Source of the DNA: Spirosoma agri
GTDB lineage: Bacteria > Bacteroidota > Bacteroidia > Cytophagales > Spirosomataceae
Direction: 5' to 3'
DNA length: 64,000 nucleotides
NCBI RefSeq assembly: GCF_010747415.1
Contig: NZ_JAAGNZ010000002.1
Span: 248,001 to 312,000, forward strand
Shown here: piece after piece, positions 62,698-64,000 of the stretch
Numbering within the stretch: position 1 is the stretch's first letter
Layout of the letters: each line of letters opens with the position of its first letter
Notes under the pieces: generated by a model
Told to the model about the DNA's origin: nothing
Databases searched by the model: none
The model's input: the letters and a program-made list of their open reading frames with translations, nothing else
Translations under genes and position numbers: made by a program

Positions 62698-64000
62698 ATG
62701 AAAAAAGTATCCTTGACCCTGGCCTTCGCCTGCCTGAGTTTTGTCGTTTCGGCGCAGAGCAAAGCAACGATCAGAGCCGATGAAGGTAAGCACATCATTA
62801 GCCGCCATATCTACGGCCACTTTGCCGAACACCTGGGTCGTTGTATTTACGGCGGTTTCTACGTCGGCGATAACAATAAGACCATCCCGAACAAAAATGG
62901 GGTGCGGCTTGATGTGGTCGATGCGTTGAAGAAGATGAAAATTCCGAATCTACGCTGGCCGGGTGGTTGTTTTGCCGATACGTATCACTGGAAAGATGGT
63001 ATCGGACCGAAAGGAAAACGCCCGAAGATTGTGAACACCTGGTGGGGCGGTGTCACGGAAGATAACAGCTTCGGTACGCACGATTTTCTGAACATGTGCG
63101 AGCTGCTGGGCACAGAGCCGTACCTGGCAGGTAACGTGGGGAGCGGCACCGTGCAGGACCTCAGCGAATGGGTTCAGTACGTCAATTTCCCGAGCAACAG
63201 TCCCATGTCGGCGCTGCGGCAGCAGAACGGGCGGTCGACCCCCTGGAACGTTAAATACTGGGGTGTTGGCAACGAAGCGTGGGGTTGTGGGGGCAACATG
63301 AAACCCGACTACTACGCCAATATCTACCGGCAGTACAGTACGTTCATGAATGGGCAGGTTGGCAAGGAAAAGATCTTTCGTATCGCATCAGGAGCCAGTT
63401 CAGACGATTACAACTGGACCGAAACGCTGATGAAAAATATTCCCGGCAACATGCTCGAAGGCGTGGCGATGCACCACTACTCAGTGTTCGGCTGGGGGGA
63501 AAATGCGAAAGGCTCGGCCACGAATTTTACCGAAACCGACTACGCCCACACTATGAACGAAGCGCTGAAAATGGATGAGTTCGTGCAGAAGCATTCGGAG
63601 ATCATGGACAAGTACGACCCGAAGAAAAAGGTTGCGCTGGTCGTCGACGAGTGGGGTGCGTGGTATAACGTTGAGCCGGGTACGAATCCGGGATTCCTTT
63701 TCCAGCAGAATACCATGCGCGACGCCGTACTGGCGGGGGCTACGCTCAATATTTTTCACAAGCACGCTGAACGGGTTCGGATGGCTAACCTGGCGCAGGC
63801 GATCAACGTACTACAGGCGGTTATCCTGACCGACGGTCCGAAGATGCTGCTGACGCCAACCTATCACGTGCTGGAGATGTATAACGTTCACCAGGACGCG
63901 ACCATGCTGCCGGTCGATGTGAAAGCGGACGACTACAAAGTGGGTGAGTACAAACTGCCTGCCGTGTCGGTGTCTGCCTCGCGCGACAAAGCCGGAAAAA
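62698..64000 (+). CDS. GH51 alpha-L-arabinofuranosidase (3' end outside window)
   Basis: Releases L-arabinofuranose from arabinan or arabinoxylan. 434 complete codons are present and the frame stays open at the end. Seen: signal peptide ([20 protein letters not shown]), [19 protein letters not shown], the core TIM-barrel with [20 protein letters not shown], acid/base E193 in [23 protein letters not shown], and nucleophile E318 in [12 protein letters not shown]-terminal beta domain begins before the cut. Together with araR, araB and araA it makes a locus for capture and catabolism of plant arabinose. Confidence 0.95.
   Translation, partial: MKKVSLTLAFACLSFVVSAQSKATIRADEGKHIISRHIYGHFAEHLGRCIYGGFYVGDNNKTIPNKNGVRLDVVDALKKMKIPNLRWPGGCFADTYHWKDGIGPKGKRPKIVNTWWGGVTEDNSFGTHDFLNMCELLGTEPYLAGNVGSGTVQDLSEWVQYVNFPSNSPMSALRQQNGRSTPWNVKYWGVGNEAWGCGGNMKPDYYANIYRQYSTFMNGQVGKEKIFRIASGASSDDYNWTETLMKNIPGNMLEGVAMHHYSVFGWGENAKGSATNFTETDYAHTMNEALKMDEFVQKHSEIMDKYDPKKKVALVVDEWGAWYNVEPGTNPGFLFQQNTMRDAVLAGATLNIFHKHAERVRMANLAQAINVLQAVILTDGPKMLLTPTYHVLEMYNVHQDATMLPVDVKADDYKVGEYKLPAVSVSASRDKAGK

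Overview
The window looks like a chromosome segment of a Cytophagales bacterium (phylum Bacteroidota), most like Spirosoma or a close relative. The reasons are a near-balanced base composition, TonB-dependent receptors with N-terminal carboxypeptidase-like domains, a TonB receptor/DUF4249 pair, tandem OmpH/Skp genes beside bamA and uppS, a fused DAHP synthase/chorismate mutase, a NUDIX-type arabinose regulator, and TAnnTTTG promoter elements. The genus is an inference; no rRNA is present.

Positions 1 to about 11,074 look like the right part of an integrated element. It sits at the 3' end of a tRNA-Arg(CCG) gene (minus strand, 11075-11146), with a tyrosine recombinase beside the tRNA and a cluster of inverted and direct repeats between them. 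Leftward come an RteC-like regulator, an excisionase-like HTH gene, an unknown gene coupled to it by ATGA, and a replication-initiator-like gene. The cargo follows: a complete DarT/DarG DNA ADP-ribosylation toxin-antitoxin pair, a decayed YgjP-like metallopeptidase, and a large MmeI-type (type IIL) single-chain restriction-modification enzyme. The left end of the element was not found; a gene for a secreted or membrane protein runs off the window there.

From 11 kb to 45 kb is mostly housekeeping and envelope biology: AI-2E permease, a PhoB/PhoR-like two-component pair, a double-DTG aspartyl protease with PDZ, tpiA, a DUF985 cupin, an ECF sigma/anti-sigma/adhesin-like operon, an S46 dipeptidyl-peptidase, NDH-2, two TonB receptors, DAHP synthase/chorismate mutase, proline dehydrogenase, lspA, the uppS-bamA-ompH-ompH envelope cluster, a FAS1 lipoprotein, a metallo-beta-lactamase-fold hydrolase and a double FKBP lipoprotein. 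Several convergent gene pairs are separated by long, perfect bidirectional terminator hairpins.

From 45.5 kb to 49.5 kb lie a HigBA locus whose toxin gene carries an in-frame stop, an SDR dehydrogenase, a YjjG-like nucleotidase, a [2Fe-2S] thioredoxin-like protein and a methyltransferase. A twelve-unit NHL-repeat secreted protein follows. From 53 kb to the end the theme is sugar metabolism: a Tat-exported Gfo/Idh/MocA oxidoreductase divergent from an exported sugar isomerase, a GH125 mannosidase, then an L-arabinose locus (araR, araB, araA and a GH51 arabinofuranosidase cut by the window end).
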